From JACTUA01 sp964551875 (GTDB lineage: Archaea; Halobacteriota; Methanomicrobia; Methanomicrobiales; JACTUA01): a DNA stretch of 8,810 nt. Location: NCBI GenBank assembly GCA_964551875.1, contig CAZKEV010000064.1, positions 1-8,810 of the forward strand, written 5' to 3'. This document shows, in pieces, positions 1-6,085 of the stretch. Both the position numbers and the translations under genes were made by a program. The first letter of the stretch is position 1. Each line of letters opens with the position of its first letter. The notes under the pieces are model-generated. The model worked only from the letters and a program-made list of their open reading frames with translations, was not told the DNA's origin and ran no database searches.

Positions 1-1
1 C

Positions 2-172
2 GTTGCCCTCGACGAGGTGAAAGGGCTCGGATCCTTTGTGGAGATAGAGGCCCCCTCAGGGCTGGGGGAGGACGAGGCGATCGCACTCATCAACCGGGTC
101 AGGGGGATGCTGGGAGTGACAGGAGATGAGACCCCCCTCTCGTACCTGGAGATGATCCTCGCTACACGGTAA
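2..172 (+). CDS. cyaB: CYTH-domain protein, class IV adenylate cyclase / thiamine triphosphatase type (C-terminal fragment)
   Basis: The gene enters from the left edge, so only its last 56 residues are seen, ending at TAA. The fragment carries the late-domain signature VALDEVKGLGSFVEIE, in which a strand with an acidic residue leads into GLG and then a hydrophobic strand ending EIE. It ends in the SYLEMIL type of sequence typical of CyaB-like CYTH proteins. CYTH proteins form a triphosphate tunnel and act on ATP, thiamine triphosphate or inorganic triphosphate. Archaeal members are usually called class IV adenylate cyclases, but their substrate is rarely known. The N-terminal ExExK motif that would define the family lies outside the window. 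The last 11 bases overlap the convergent metallophosphoesterase gene. The family call is fairly sure; the enzymatic activity is not. Confidence 0.8.
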   Translation, partial: VALDEVKGLGSFVEIEAPSGLGEDEAIALINRVRGMLGVTGDETPLSYLEMILATR

Positions 173-803
173 GGAGCTCGACCTTTATATCCCCGGATTC
201 CTCACCCAGGGTGATAAGGGCGCAGTTCCCTTCCGCAGCCGGGCCTGGGTTCACCACGATCGCCCCGTCCTCCTCCATGATCCCCTTCGCTTCATGGATA
301 TGGGCGCAGCATACCAGGTCGAACCGTTTGAGGTGTTTCCGGAGGGCCGTGCTCCCGACCCGCGCCTCCCCGATCCGGTCCAGGGTTCCATGGGGCGGTG
401 CATGGCAGACCAGGATGTTGTGGACATTCTTCTCCATCTTTCCTGTCGCCTCTGACAGGAGGGCTTCGATCTCCTCCTCGGAGAGCTCGTACGGGGTGCC
501 GAAGGGGGTCTTGTTCGATCCGCCTATCCCCGTGAGGGTCATCTTCCCCAGGGTCATCGTGGAGCCATGGAGGGAGACCGCGTCCGACTCCTCCAGGGAC
601 TTGAGGATCTCCCGGGGATCGCAGTTTCCCGGGATGGCGAAGCAGGGGACGTCGATCCGTGCGAGGAGATCCAGGGCATCCTCGCAGGGCCCGAACTGGG
701 TGATATCGCCCGCGATGATGACCAGGTCAGGGTCCAGCGAGAGGAGCGAATCCATCTTGCCATACCGGCCATGGAGATCCGCAATGAGGAGGACCCTGGT
801 CAT
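162..803 (-). CDS. Calcineurin-like metallophosphoesterase
   Basis: This 213-residue protein has the ordered metal-binding motifs of the calcineurin-like phosphoesterase superfamily: DLH at 9-11, GD at 32-33, GNCD at 59-62, a metal-type histidine in CHAPPHG (133-139), and AHIH at 167-170. The usual GNH is GNC followed by D here, a form I associate with small archaeal phosphoesterases. These residues would hold two divalent metals and cleave a phosphomonoester or phosphodiester; the substrate cannot be told. There is no signal peptide or membrane segment, so it is probably cytoplasmic. Its ATG overlaps the TGA of the radical SAM gene as ATGA, which points to translational coupling as the last gene of a three-gene operon. 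It converges on the CYTH gene and overlaps its end by 11 bases. Confidence 0.9.
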   Translation of the reverse strand: MTRVLLIADLHGRYGKMDSLLSLDPDLVIIAGDITQFGPCEDALDLLARIDVPCFAIPGNCDPREILKSLEESDAVSLHGSTMTLGKMTLTGIGGSNKTPFGTPYELSEEEIEALLSEATGKMEKNVHNILVCHAPPHGTLDRIGEARVGSTALRKHLKRFDLVCCAHIHEAKGIMEEDGAIVVNPGPAAEGNCALITLGEESGDIKVELLTV

Positions 804-1918
804 AGAGGAGTATCGGCCCGGGGCCTAGAAAACCTTATGGCCGGGTCCTTCCAGGAACCGGTGAGTTTTCCTTCGAGGGCGAGCTTCCCGAGGAGTTGTT
901 CGGCGCGTGGGCTGACAGGGCGCGGGGAGGTACCTGCGAGGGGGGTTCCCGGGAGGGGAATGAAAGCATGGAGCCGGACCCGGCCGGACCGGACCACCCA
1001 CCGTATGAGCTCCAGGGTAGCAGCCTCGTCCTCTTCGGTCTCAAACGGGAACCCCATGATGAGGTCCACGACCGGTGTAAAACCACCATCCCTGCAGAGC
1101 TCCACCGCCTGTATCCCGTCTGCGACGGTATGCCCCCGCCCGATCCTCTCAAGGACCCGGTCGCTCCCTGACTGGATGCCGAAGGCGATCCGCGAATTCG
1201 CGCAGGAGCGGCCGATGAGCTCGAGGGCATCGCCCGTCACGAACTCGGGACGGACCTCGTTCGGGAAGGTGCCGAAGTAGACGTTCCCCTCAAGGCTCGC
1301 AAGGAGCATCTCCACTTTCTCCAGCCTTGGCCGTCTCCCGTCCGATCCATAGGCAAGAGCGTTGGGGGAGACGAGCCTGACATCGCGGTAGCGACGTGCG
1401 AAGGTCGCGATGGCGGCGATGGAACGGTGCCTCATCACGGACCCGAAGATCCGGGGCGTCTGGCAGAAGGCGCACCCGAAGGGGCACCCCCGCGAGATCT
1501 CGATGTAGCCCTTCATCACCGAGAAGGGGGGGAATGCATCCAGACGCACCGCGTGATCCGACGGAAGGGAACTGGTCTTCGTGACCACACCCGGGACGGG
1601 CCCCTCCTTCCCCTCCTCCAGGTTCGCGAGGAGCCGGGGCAGGGTGAACTCGCCTTCCCCGGCCACCACATAGTCGGCGTACCGGGCGACCTCGTGGGGG
1701 CAGGCGGTTGCATGGGGGCCGCCGACGATGGTGGTACAGGAAGCCTCCCGTATCTCATCGCGGTAGGAAGGCTCGTTCAGGGAGTTCAGGGAGTAGCAGG
1801 TGATGTCTGCGAAGGGAGCCTTCACGGGACGGAGGGTGAAGCCGTAGAGGGAGCAGGCCGCAAAGAGGGTGGCAAAGGAGTTCCTGGCGGCGTTAATGAG
1901 CCTCCAGTTCACCCTCAT
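800..1918 (-). CDS. B12-binding-like/radical SAM protein, resembling the MJ_1487 family
   Basis: Taken from the ATG at 1918, the protein has 372 residues. Residues about 1-110 look like a cobalamin-binding-type Rossmann domain, with the GGPHATACP turn at 66-74 and the ADYVVAGEGE segment at 81-90; the DxHxxG cobalamin ligand motif is not seen. The radical SAM core follows with the 4Fe-4S motif CPFGCAFC (C145, C149, C152) and the late strands FGIQSGSD (246-253) and VVDLIMGFPFET (283-294). This architecture matches the MJ_1487-type single-copy family found mainly in methanogens, whose reaction is unknown to me. The reading frame is open to a TTG at 1945, but ATG 1918 is preferred because GGGGAG lies seven bases upstream. 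It overlaps the upstream swivel-domain gene by 26 bases and the downstream phosphoesterase by 4, so it is the middle gene of an operon. Confidence 0.88.
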   Translation of the reverse strand: MRVNWRLINAARNSFATLFAACSLYGFTLRPVKAPFADITCYSLNSLNEPSYRDEIREASCTTIVGGPHATACPHEVARYADYVVAGEGEFTLPRLLANLEEGKEGPVPGVVTKTSSLPSDHAVRLDAFPPFSVMKGYIEISRGCPFGCAFCQTPRIFGSVMRHRSIAAIATFARRYRDVRLVSPNALAYGSDGRRPRLEKVEMLLASLEGNVYFGTFPNEVRPEFVTGDALELIGRSCANSRIAFGIQSGSDRVLERIGRGHTVADGIQAVELCRDGGFTPVVDLIMGFPFETEEDEAATLELIRWVVRSGRVRLHAFIPLPGTPLAGTSPRPVSPRAEQLLGKLALEGKLTGSWKDPAIRFSRPRADTPL

Positions 1919-2312
1919 ACTCGAGCTCCCCGGTATCCCCGTCAACCCTTGCCATCACCCCGTCCCGAAGGCGCGCGATAGCCACACCGGGGTGGTCGAT
2001 GAGGGGGATCCCCCCGATGATGGCACCGGTGACGATGATGGGTTCTGCCTCGGCGTTCACCATCCCGGCCGGCGCCTTCCCGTTCCGCGCGAGGGCATAG
2101 AGGACATAGGAGCCGACCGTGGAGCCCTTGCCATGGGGAAATACGAGGATCTTCCCGGTTACCCGCTTCCCAAAGAGGGGGTGGCTCTTCTCGGTGATCT
2201 CCCCGGTCTCCGGATCGACCCCTCCCAGGAATGAGATGGGTTCCGGTGAGACGAGGATCGGCCCCCACCCTGTCCCCCTGGAGAGGGCCCTCCCGTGAAC
2301 GATCACCGCCAT
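1893..2312 (-). CDS. Phosphomevalonate dehydratase small subunit (aconitase X swivel domain, DUF126)
   Basis: This 139-residue protein covers the whole DUF126/aconitase X swivel domain. It starts with the GRALSRGTG turn (7-15), has ITEKSHPLFGK (39-49), and carries the signature GKGSTVGSY at 61-69. Ser64 corresponds to the serine proposed as catalytic base in this family. The family subunit pairs with a large Fe-S aconitase X subunit to dehydrate (R)-5-phosphomevalonate to trans-anhydromevalonate 5-phosphate, in the archaeal mevalonate route to isopentenyl phosphate and membrane lipids. The large subunit is often adjacent but is not in this window. It is the first gene of an operon with a radical SAM protein and a phosphoesterase, and is divergent from pan. 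No Shine-Dalgarno sequence precedes the ATG, while a TATA-like box lies about 28 bases upstream, suggesting a leaderless mRNA. Confidence 0.9.
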   Translation of the reverse strand: MAVIVHGRALSRGTGWGPILVSPEPISFLGGVDPETGEITEKSHPLFGKRVTGKILVFPHGKGSTVGSYVLYALARNGKAPAGMVNAEAEPIIVTGAIIGGIPLIDHPGVAIARLRDGVMARVDGDTGELEYEGELEAH

Positions 2313-2313
2313 A

Positions 2314-2326
2314 CCAATAAATCTCT
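2314..2326 (+). promoter_or_regulatory. Weak TATA-like box, possible pan promoter
   Basis: The AT-rich stretch CCAATAAATCTCT is centred about 30 bases before the pan ATG at 2350, and no Shine-Dalgarno sequence precedes that ATG. This fits a leaderless pan transcript, but the box is a poor match to archaeal TATA consensus sequences. It directly abuts the start codon of the divergent operon. Confidence 0.3.
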
Positions 2327-2334
2327 CAAATGCG

Positions 2335-2346
2335 TACTATATAGTA
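2335..2346 (-). promoter_or_regulatory. TATA-like palindrome, probable promoter of the swivel-domain operon
   Basis: The 12-base sequence TACTATATAGTA is a perfect palindrome in a 37-base divergent intergenic space. Its centre is about 28 bases from the minus-strand ATG at 2312, the right distance for a TATA box whose transcript would begin at or next to the start codon. It lies only four bases from the pan ATG, too close to serve pan with the usual spacing. It could also bind a regulator. The role is inferred from spacing. Confidence 0.5.
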
Positions 2347-2349
2347 AGC

Positions 2350-3516
2350 ATGGACGACACCATCTCCAACAACCCAGTCAGCGAGGGTGACCTCCTCCAG
2401 CTGAAGCTCGAGGTGCAGGAGCTCCAGGCCCAGGGCCTGGACCTCAGGATGAAGAACGAGAGTCTCCAGAAGGAGCTCGCCCAGATGCGGAGGGAGAATG
2501 CCCAGCTGAAGAGGATGCCGCTCTTTGTCGCTGCGGTTGTCGAGGTGATGGAGAACGGGGAGATCTACCTGCGGCAGCAGGGCAACAACCAGGAGTACAT
2601 CACCCAGGTGAACGAGGAGTTCCACAAGACCCTGAAACCGGGGACCAAGGTCGCGGTCAATAATGCCCTGTCCATCGTGAAGATCATCGGGAACATCTAT
2701 GATGCGCGGGTCAGGATCATGGAGCTCGACGAGTCACCGGACGTGACCTTCGAGAAGATCGGGGGCCTCAAGAAGGAGATCGAGGAGGTACGGGAGGCCG
2801 TGGAGTACCCGCTCACGAAGCCCGAGGTCTTCCGGAGGCTCGGCGTCGAGCCGCCGAAGGGGATACTCCTCCATGGCCCCCCGGGGACAGGAAAGACCCT
2901 GATTGCAAAGGCGGTGGCCCACCAGGCACATGCTACCTTCATCCGCATGTCCGGGAGCGAGCTCGTCCACAAGTTCATCGGCGAGGGGGCGCAGCTCGTG
3001 CGGGAGCTCTTCACCCTTGCACGGGAGCGCGCCCCGTCCATCATCTTCATCGACGAGATCGACTCCATCGCCAGCCACCGGACCGTCGACGGAACGAGCG
3101 GGAGTGCGGAGGTCCAGCGGACCCTGATGCAGCTCCTGGCCGAGATGGACGGGTTCGATAACCGCGGGGATGTGCGGATCATGGCGGCAACGAACCGCGT
3201 GGATATGCTCGACCTGGCGATCCTCCGGCCGGGCCGTTTCGACCGGCTCGTGGAGATACCGCTGCCCGATGCAGGGGCAAGGAGAGAGATCCTGAAGATC
3301 CACACGGCACCGATGCATCTCGGGAAGATCGACCTTGACGAGATTGTCAGGCTCACCGAACAGACCACGGGCGCCGATCTCCAGGCCATCGGCCGCGAGG
3401 CGGGGATGAATGCGGTCAGAAGGGGGGCAGACGAGGTGGAGCAGTCCGATCTCCTTGCTGCTGTAAAAAAGGTGAGGAGCGAACCGCCGGCCATGGACAA
3501 CCGGATGTATACGTAG
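2350..3516 (+). CDS. pan: Proteasome-activating nucleotidase (PAN), AAA ATPase
   Basis: PAN forms a hexameric ring that unfolds proteins and feeds them to the archaeal 20S proteasome. The 388 residues show an N-terminal coiled coil (about 12-55), a proline at 57 where subunits alternate cis/trans, an OB domain (about 58-115) and one AAA module. The AAA module has Walker A GPPGTGKT (176-183), pore loop KFIG (208-211), Walker B IIFIDEID (231-238) and the RPGRFDR arginine-finger region (293-299). The last three residues, MYT, fit the HbYX motif that opens the proteasome gate. The coiled coil is about 35 residues shorter than that of the Methanocaldococcus enzyme. The usual TNRPDILDPA is TNRVDMLDLA (281-290), losing both prolines. 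No upstream start is available in frame before a TGA. This may be one of two PAN paralogs in the genome. Confidence 0.95.
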   Translation: MDDTISNNPVSEGDLLQLKLEVQELQAQGLDLRMKNESLQKELAQMRRENAQLKRMPLFVAAVVEVMENGEIYLRQQGNNQEYITQVNEEFHKTLKPGTKVAVNNALSIVKIIGNIYDARVRIMELDESPDVTFEKIGGLKKEIEEVREAVEYPLTKPEVFRRLGVEPPKGILLHGPPGTGKTLIAKAVAHQAHATFIRMSGSELVHKFIGEGAQLVRELFTLARERAPSIIFIDEIDSIASHRTVDGTSGSAEVQRTLMQLLAEMDGFDNRGDVRIMAATNRVDMLDLAILRPGRFDRLVEIPLPDAGARREILKIHTAPMHLGKIDLDEIVRLTEQTTGADLQAIGREAGMNAVRRGADEVEQSDLLAAVKKVRSEPPAMDNRMYT

Positions 3517-3548
3517 GGCCCCTCATCCGGTGCTCAGGCCAACCCGTT

Positions 3549-3556
3549 CTCTTTTT
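3549..3556 (+). terminator. T-rich terminator after pan
   Basis: TCTCTTTTT lies about 33 bases after the pan stop codon, in the short space before the convergent gene. Archaeal RNA polymerase commonly stops at such T tracts without a hairpin. The tract is short, so termination may be partial. Confidence 0.4.
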
Positions 3557-3587
3557 AATCCGCGAAAATTGGGTGGACAGGGCAGGG

Positions 3588-3992
3588 TCAGGCGCAGTTC
3601 ATCACCGCATCGTCGGCTGCCGGCTGAGAGGCGCTCCTTCGGCCCCTCTTCATCCTGGTGAAGATCTCATCGCCATAGATACCGTAGAGGCGGCCGAGGT
3701 GGTTCGTCATATGGTGCATATCGGAACGGTACTCCCGTGAGTACTTCCTTCCGTTCTCCGCGAGCTTGTGAAGATACCGGACAAACTGCGGGTGAGCCCC
3801 TGGGCACCGCTCCTCAATCATCTTCAGGAAGAGATGCTTGAACTCGAGGTCTGATATCACGGCGAGTATCCCGTAGTACTCAAGGCGTGCCTTCGGGATC
3901 CCCCGGTTCTCTTCCATGACCGCGGCTATCTCATTCACCGCATTCATGACATCGGTTGCGTTAACCCAAGGCTGGAGGTTCTGCTGCTTCAT
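3588..3992 (-). CDS. Helical protein of unknown function
   Basis: I do not recognise this family. From the ATG at 3992 the product has 134 residues. It is predicted by eye to be almost wholly helical, with no signal peptide or membrane segment. A central core (35-112) is rich in aromatic and charged residues and includes ERCPGAHPQF (61-70) and a histidine cluster DMHHMTNHLG (91-100). The tail is basic (MKRGRRS, 114-120), then acidic, and ends in NCA. An ATG three codons upstream (4001) is possible, but ATG 3992 is preceded by TGATCC, which pairs with the end of 16S rRNA. The gene converges on pan. A TATA-like box and a 12-base palindrome lie upstream, so it may be a regulated single gene. A small cytoplasmic or nucleic-acid-linked protein is possible but unproven. 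Confidence 0.7.
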   Translation of the reverse strand: MKQQNLQPWVNATDVMNAVNEIAAVMEENRGIPKARLEYYGILAVISDLEFKHLFLKMIEERCPGAHPQFVRYLHKLAENGRKYSREYRSDMHHMTNHLGRLYGIYGDEIFTRMKRGRRSASQPAADDAVMNCA

Positions 3993-4019
3993 AGGGATCA
4001 TCTGTGGGTATGCATGGTT

Positions 4020-4031
4020 TGCAGCGCTGCA
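4020..4031. promoter_or_regulatory. Perfect palindrome TGCAGCGCTGCA, operator-like
   Basis: This GC-rich 12-base perfect palindrome stands out in AT-rich DNA. It lies between the TATA-like box at 4054-4063 and the start codon at 3992, about where transcription would begin. A dimeric regulator bound here could block initiation. Position and symmetry are seen; the binding role is inferred. Confidence 0.35.
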
Positions 4032-4053
4032 TAAAAATAGATTATCGCAATAG

Positions 4054-4063
4054 TATTTATAAT
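4054..4063 (-). promoter_or_regulatory. TATA-like box for the helical protein gene
   Basis: Read on the minus strand this is ATTATAAATA, a good archaeal TATA-type sequence. It would place the transcript start near 4030-4038 and give a leader of roughly 40 bases before ATG 3992. Confidence 0.45.
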
Positions 4064-4305
4064 TTACTATACATCAATCATACCTCGATTTGTTAAATAT
4101 ATCTTTAATATGTAATTAGGTGTTATAATCATAAAAAAACACCATAAAGGTATTAAAATAGATAAGAGGACTATTTAATCTATATTTATATTATAATCCT
4201 TGAGAATCAGGACCTGGATGAAGAAAATCAGGATTCTCTGAACCGATATCCTCAAATAGATCTCCTCTCTGAAAATAACCGGGCTCATTCAGAAGAGATT
4301 TGGGT

Positions 4306-4311
4306 AAAAAA
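4306..4311 (-). terminator. T6 terminator after the 57-aa membrane protein gene
   Basis: On the minus strand a run of six T lies in GGTTTTTTACC, 14 bases after the stop codon at 4326. A second run of seven T at 4133-4139 could catch readthrough. T runs of this kind are the usual archaeal termination signal. Confidence 0.5.
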
Positions 4312-4325
4312 CCTCGGTATATCCC

Positions 4326-4499
4326 CTAACTGAATCTCATGAGCATGACGAGGATATTGGATCCCACGATGGCAAGGACGAGCCAGACGCTCACCCAGAA
4401 CCAGATCCCCTGGGCCAGGAGGAAGGTCGCCCATAAAAGTCCGACAAGGCTGATGAGCCAGAAGAAGAGCCAGGTTCTCAGGGAGCCTATGGAAACCAC
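4326..4499 (-). CDS. Small two-helix membrane protein (57 aa)
   Basis: This gene is below common ORF cut-offs. Read from a GTG at 4499 it encodes 57 residues: a short polar start with SLRT, a first membrane helix (about 9-29, LFFWLISLVGLLWATF), a turn at AQG, and a second helix (about 32-54, rich in V, L, I and W). It ends RFS before TAG. An in-frame TAG sits just before the GTG, so no longer start exists. TGATCC, a match to the 16S rRNA end, lies 11 bases upstream. The high density of hydrophobic codons with GC-rich third positions, and a T6 terminator behind it, support a real gene. I know no function. A similar small membrane protein (6086-6247) lies on the other side of dnaJ. Confidence 0.7.
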   Translation of the reverse strand: MVSIGSLRTWLFFWLISLVGLLWATFLLAQGIWFWVSVWLVLAIVGSNILVMLMRFS

Positions 4500-4552
4500 C
4501 TAACAGAATAGGATCAGAGCCCATTTGTCTTGAATTTGTTGGCTTCTGTAAA

Positions 4553-4578
4553 ATCGGGATTCCCGATGCAGGCCTGCA
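4553..4578. repeat. Two adjoining perfect palindromes
   Basis: ATCGGGA-T-TCCCGAT (4553-4567) is followed with a one-base overlap by TGCAGGCCTGCA (4567-4578). They lie about 55-80 bases upstream of the GTG of the 57-aa membrane protein, in a spacer between that gene and dnaJ. They could be operator sites or RNA hairpins in a 5' leader. Confidence 0.45.
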
Positions 4579-4646
4579 GGATATGACCTCCCTGTAACCA
4601 CCGCCGGCATCCCGGGGGTGTCATTCTAAGATTCGGGGGGTGGTAT

Positions 4647-4659
4647 CATTTTATTTATG
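4647..4659 (-). promoter_or_regulatory. TATA-like box, possible promoter of the 57-aa gene
   Basis: On the minus strand the sequence reads CATAAATAAAATG, a TATA-type stretch just after the dnaJ stop codon. It would start a transcript near 4625 with a leader of about 125 bases that contains the palindrome pair. Readthrough from dnaJ is the alternative. Confidence 0.3.
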
Positions 4660-4684
4660 GGGGTGAATACGGGACGTGGGAGAT

Positions 4685-5818
4685 TTACCTTCCGGCCTCC
4701 CTCATCCTGGCAAAATACCTCGATATAAGGCCCTTCTTCCTCATCTCCTCCCTCCCTTCCTCAATCCGCAGGAGCCTTTGGTACAGATCGCGTTCCTCTG
4801 CCGTGGTCTTTCCCGGGATATCGATCTTCACCCTGACGACCAGATCTCCGGACCGGTCACGCATCTTCACCCCTTTACCCCCGACCCTGACAGCCGCATC
4901 ATGCTGTATCCCGGGAGGTATCTCAACCCTGATCACCCTTCCATCGATTGTCTCTACATCGGATATCGATCCAAGGGCTGCCCGGGCAGGCGAGATGTGG
5001 ATCGCGATCTCGAGATCATCACCCTGCCTCGTGAACCGTTGGTGGGGAAGGATCGTCACCTCCACATAGAGATCACCACTCGGGATCTCGTGATCCACGG
5101 ATTCCCCGAGTCCTTCCTTCCGGATGCGCATACCGCTGTCGATGCCGGGGGGAACATGGACCGCCACCCTTCTCAGGACCTGGGTAGCCCCCCACCCCCC
5201 GCACGGGGTGCATGGGACCTCAGGAACCCGCCCCTTCCCGCCGCATTCTTCGCACGGGGATGACCCCGGGTATATGAAGTCCCCTGAAGCCCCCCTGCTG
5301 TCCCTTCCGCTGCCCCCGCAGCGGGGACAGGGGTGGACCTTCCCTGTCGTGCTGCCTGTACCGCCGCATGAATCGCATCGTGATGCATAGGGGACCTCGA
5401 TAACCTTCTCGCTGCCAAGGATCGCTTCCTCAAGGGTGATCTGGATCCGGACAAGGATGTCGGATACCGACCTGGGCCGGAAGTCCCTCCCGGACCCCCA
5501 GGCCCTTTCTGAGAAGAAGAGATCGAAGATATCGCTGAATCCCCGGAACTCCGGAGGGCCATGCGGACCGGGGAAGTCCCGGGATCCCGCCAGGGATCTC
5601 CGGTACCGGTCGTGCCCCATCGCATCATAGCGGCCTCGTTCCTCGTGATTCGACAGCACCCGGTATGCCTCGTTGATCCTCTTGAACCGGTCCTCGGCCC
5701 CGGGTTCCCTGCAGATGTCCGGGTGCAGCTGCCTCGCGAGGATCCGGTAGGCGTGTTTGATCTCCCGGTCCGAGGCATCCCTTGAAACCCCGAGGATCTC
5801 GTAGTAGGTCTCAGCCAA
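4685..5818 (-). CDS. dnaJ: Chaperone protein DnaJ (Hsp40, type I)
   Basis: DnaJ stimulates the ATPase of DnaK and delivers unfolded clients. From the TTG at 5818 the protein has 377 residues, the usual length. The J domain (about 5-67) contains the essential HPD at 32-34. A G/F-rich linker (about 78-112) follows, then a zinc domain with all four CxxCxGxG repeats (C148/C151, C164/C167, C189/C192, C203/C206), and two C-terminal beta domains with the KG-containing client loop GGKGVK (313-318). It is therefore a complete type I DnaJ. The start is chosen because MAETYYEILGV matches the family; no clear Shine-Dalgarno sequence precedes it. An ATG at 5902 would add 28 residues that look non-coding, although it sits at leaderless distance from a TATA-like box. 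dnaK and grpE, normal neighbours, are absent here. Confidence 0.95.
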   Translation of the reverse strand: MAETYYEILGVSRDASDREIKHAYRILARQLHPDICREPGAEDRFKRINEAYRVLSNHEERGRYDAMGHDRYRRSLAGSRDFPGPHGPPEFRGFSDIFDLFFSERAWGSGRDFRPRSVSDILVRIQITLEEAILGSEKVIEVPYASRCDSCGGTGSTTGKVHPCPRCGGSGRDSRGASGDFIYPGSSPCEECGGKGRVPEVPCTPCGGWGATQVLRRVAVHVPPGIDSGMRIRKEGLGESVDHEIPSGDLYVEVTILPHQRFTRQGDDLEIAIHISPARAALGSISDVETIDGRVIRVEIPPGIQHDAAVRVGGKGVKMRDRSGDLVVRVKIDIPGKTTAEERDLYQRLLRIEEGREEMRKKGLISRYFARMREAGR

Positions 5819-5920
5819 GCCCTGCAACCCCCAACCCCGGTCAGTCCAGCTCCTGCCTGGGAGGATACAACACGTGGGGATCCCCCTTCGGTCCCCGCCC
5901 ATCCCGTTCGCGCGGGGAAT

Positions 5921-5933
5921 GAATATTATAGTG
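5921..5933 (-). promoter_or_regulatory. TATA-like box for dnaJ
   Basis: On the minus strand the sequence reads CACTATAATATTC. It predicts a transcript start near 5900 and a GC-rich leader of about 80 bases before the TTG at 5818. No CIRCE-like element is visible. The remainder of the dnaJ upstream spacer, up to 6085, shows no gene. Confidence 0.5.
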
Positions 5934-6085
5934 AATCTTCTATCAAATACCCTGATATATTATTCCCTGCTCCATTCCCGGATGATTTGAACGACCCTGC
6001 CCCTTCGGTCCTGCATGCTGAAATCCGAAGATCCAATCCCTCTGGCTGGCCCTCACGGCGTAATGACCTTCGTACCGGTGACCTG

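Larger units (their letters stand above)
4002..4325. other. AT-rich intergenic island without a convincing gene
   Basis: These 324 bases are much richer in A and T than their neighbours, most strongly between about 4030 and 4200. Besides the promoter elements on the left, they hold a minus-strand run of seven T (4133-4139), an inverted repeat GAGAATC/GATTCTC (4202-4208 and 4232-4238) and a direct repeat AATCAGGA (4205-4212 and 4226-4233). A 37-codon minus-strand ORF (4175-4288) and a 7-codon plus-strand ORF (4218-4241) exist but lack ribosome binding sites. Composition unlike the flanks may mean regulatory DNA or a decayed insertion. Confidence 0.5.

Noticed and set aside
1919..1945. A nine-residue longer start (TTG 1945) for the radical SAM gene.
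   Set aside because: The ATG at 1918 has GGGGAG at proper spacing, and the extra residues lie within the upstream gene.
4175..4288. A 37-codon minus-strand ORF with a hydrophobic middle in the AT-rich island.
   Set aside because: There is no ribosome binding site, and AT-rich DNA easily gives Ile/Leu-rich frames.
4285..4524. A 79-codon minus-strand ORF rich in Pro, Gly and His.
   Set aside because: It is out of frame with the 57-aa membrane protein in the same place, which has a far more coherent two-helix pattern and a following T6 terminator.
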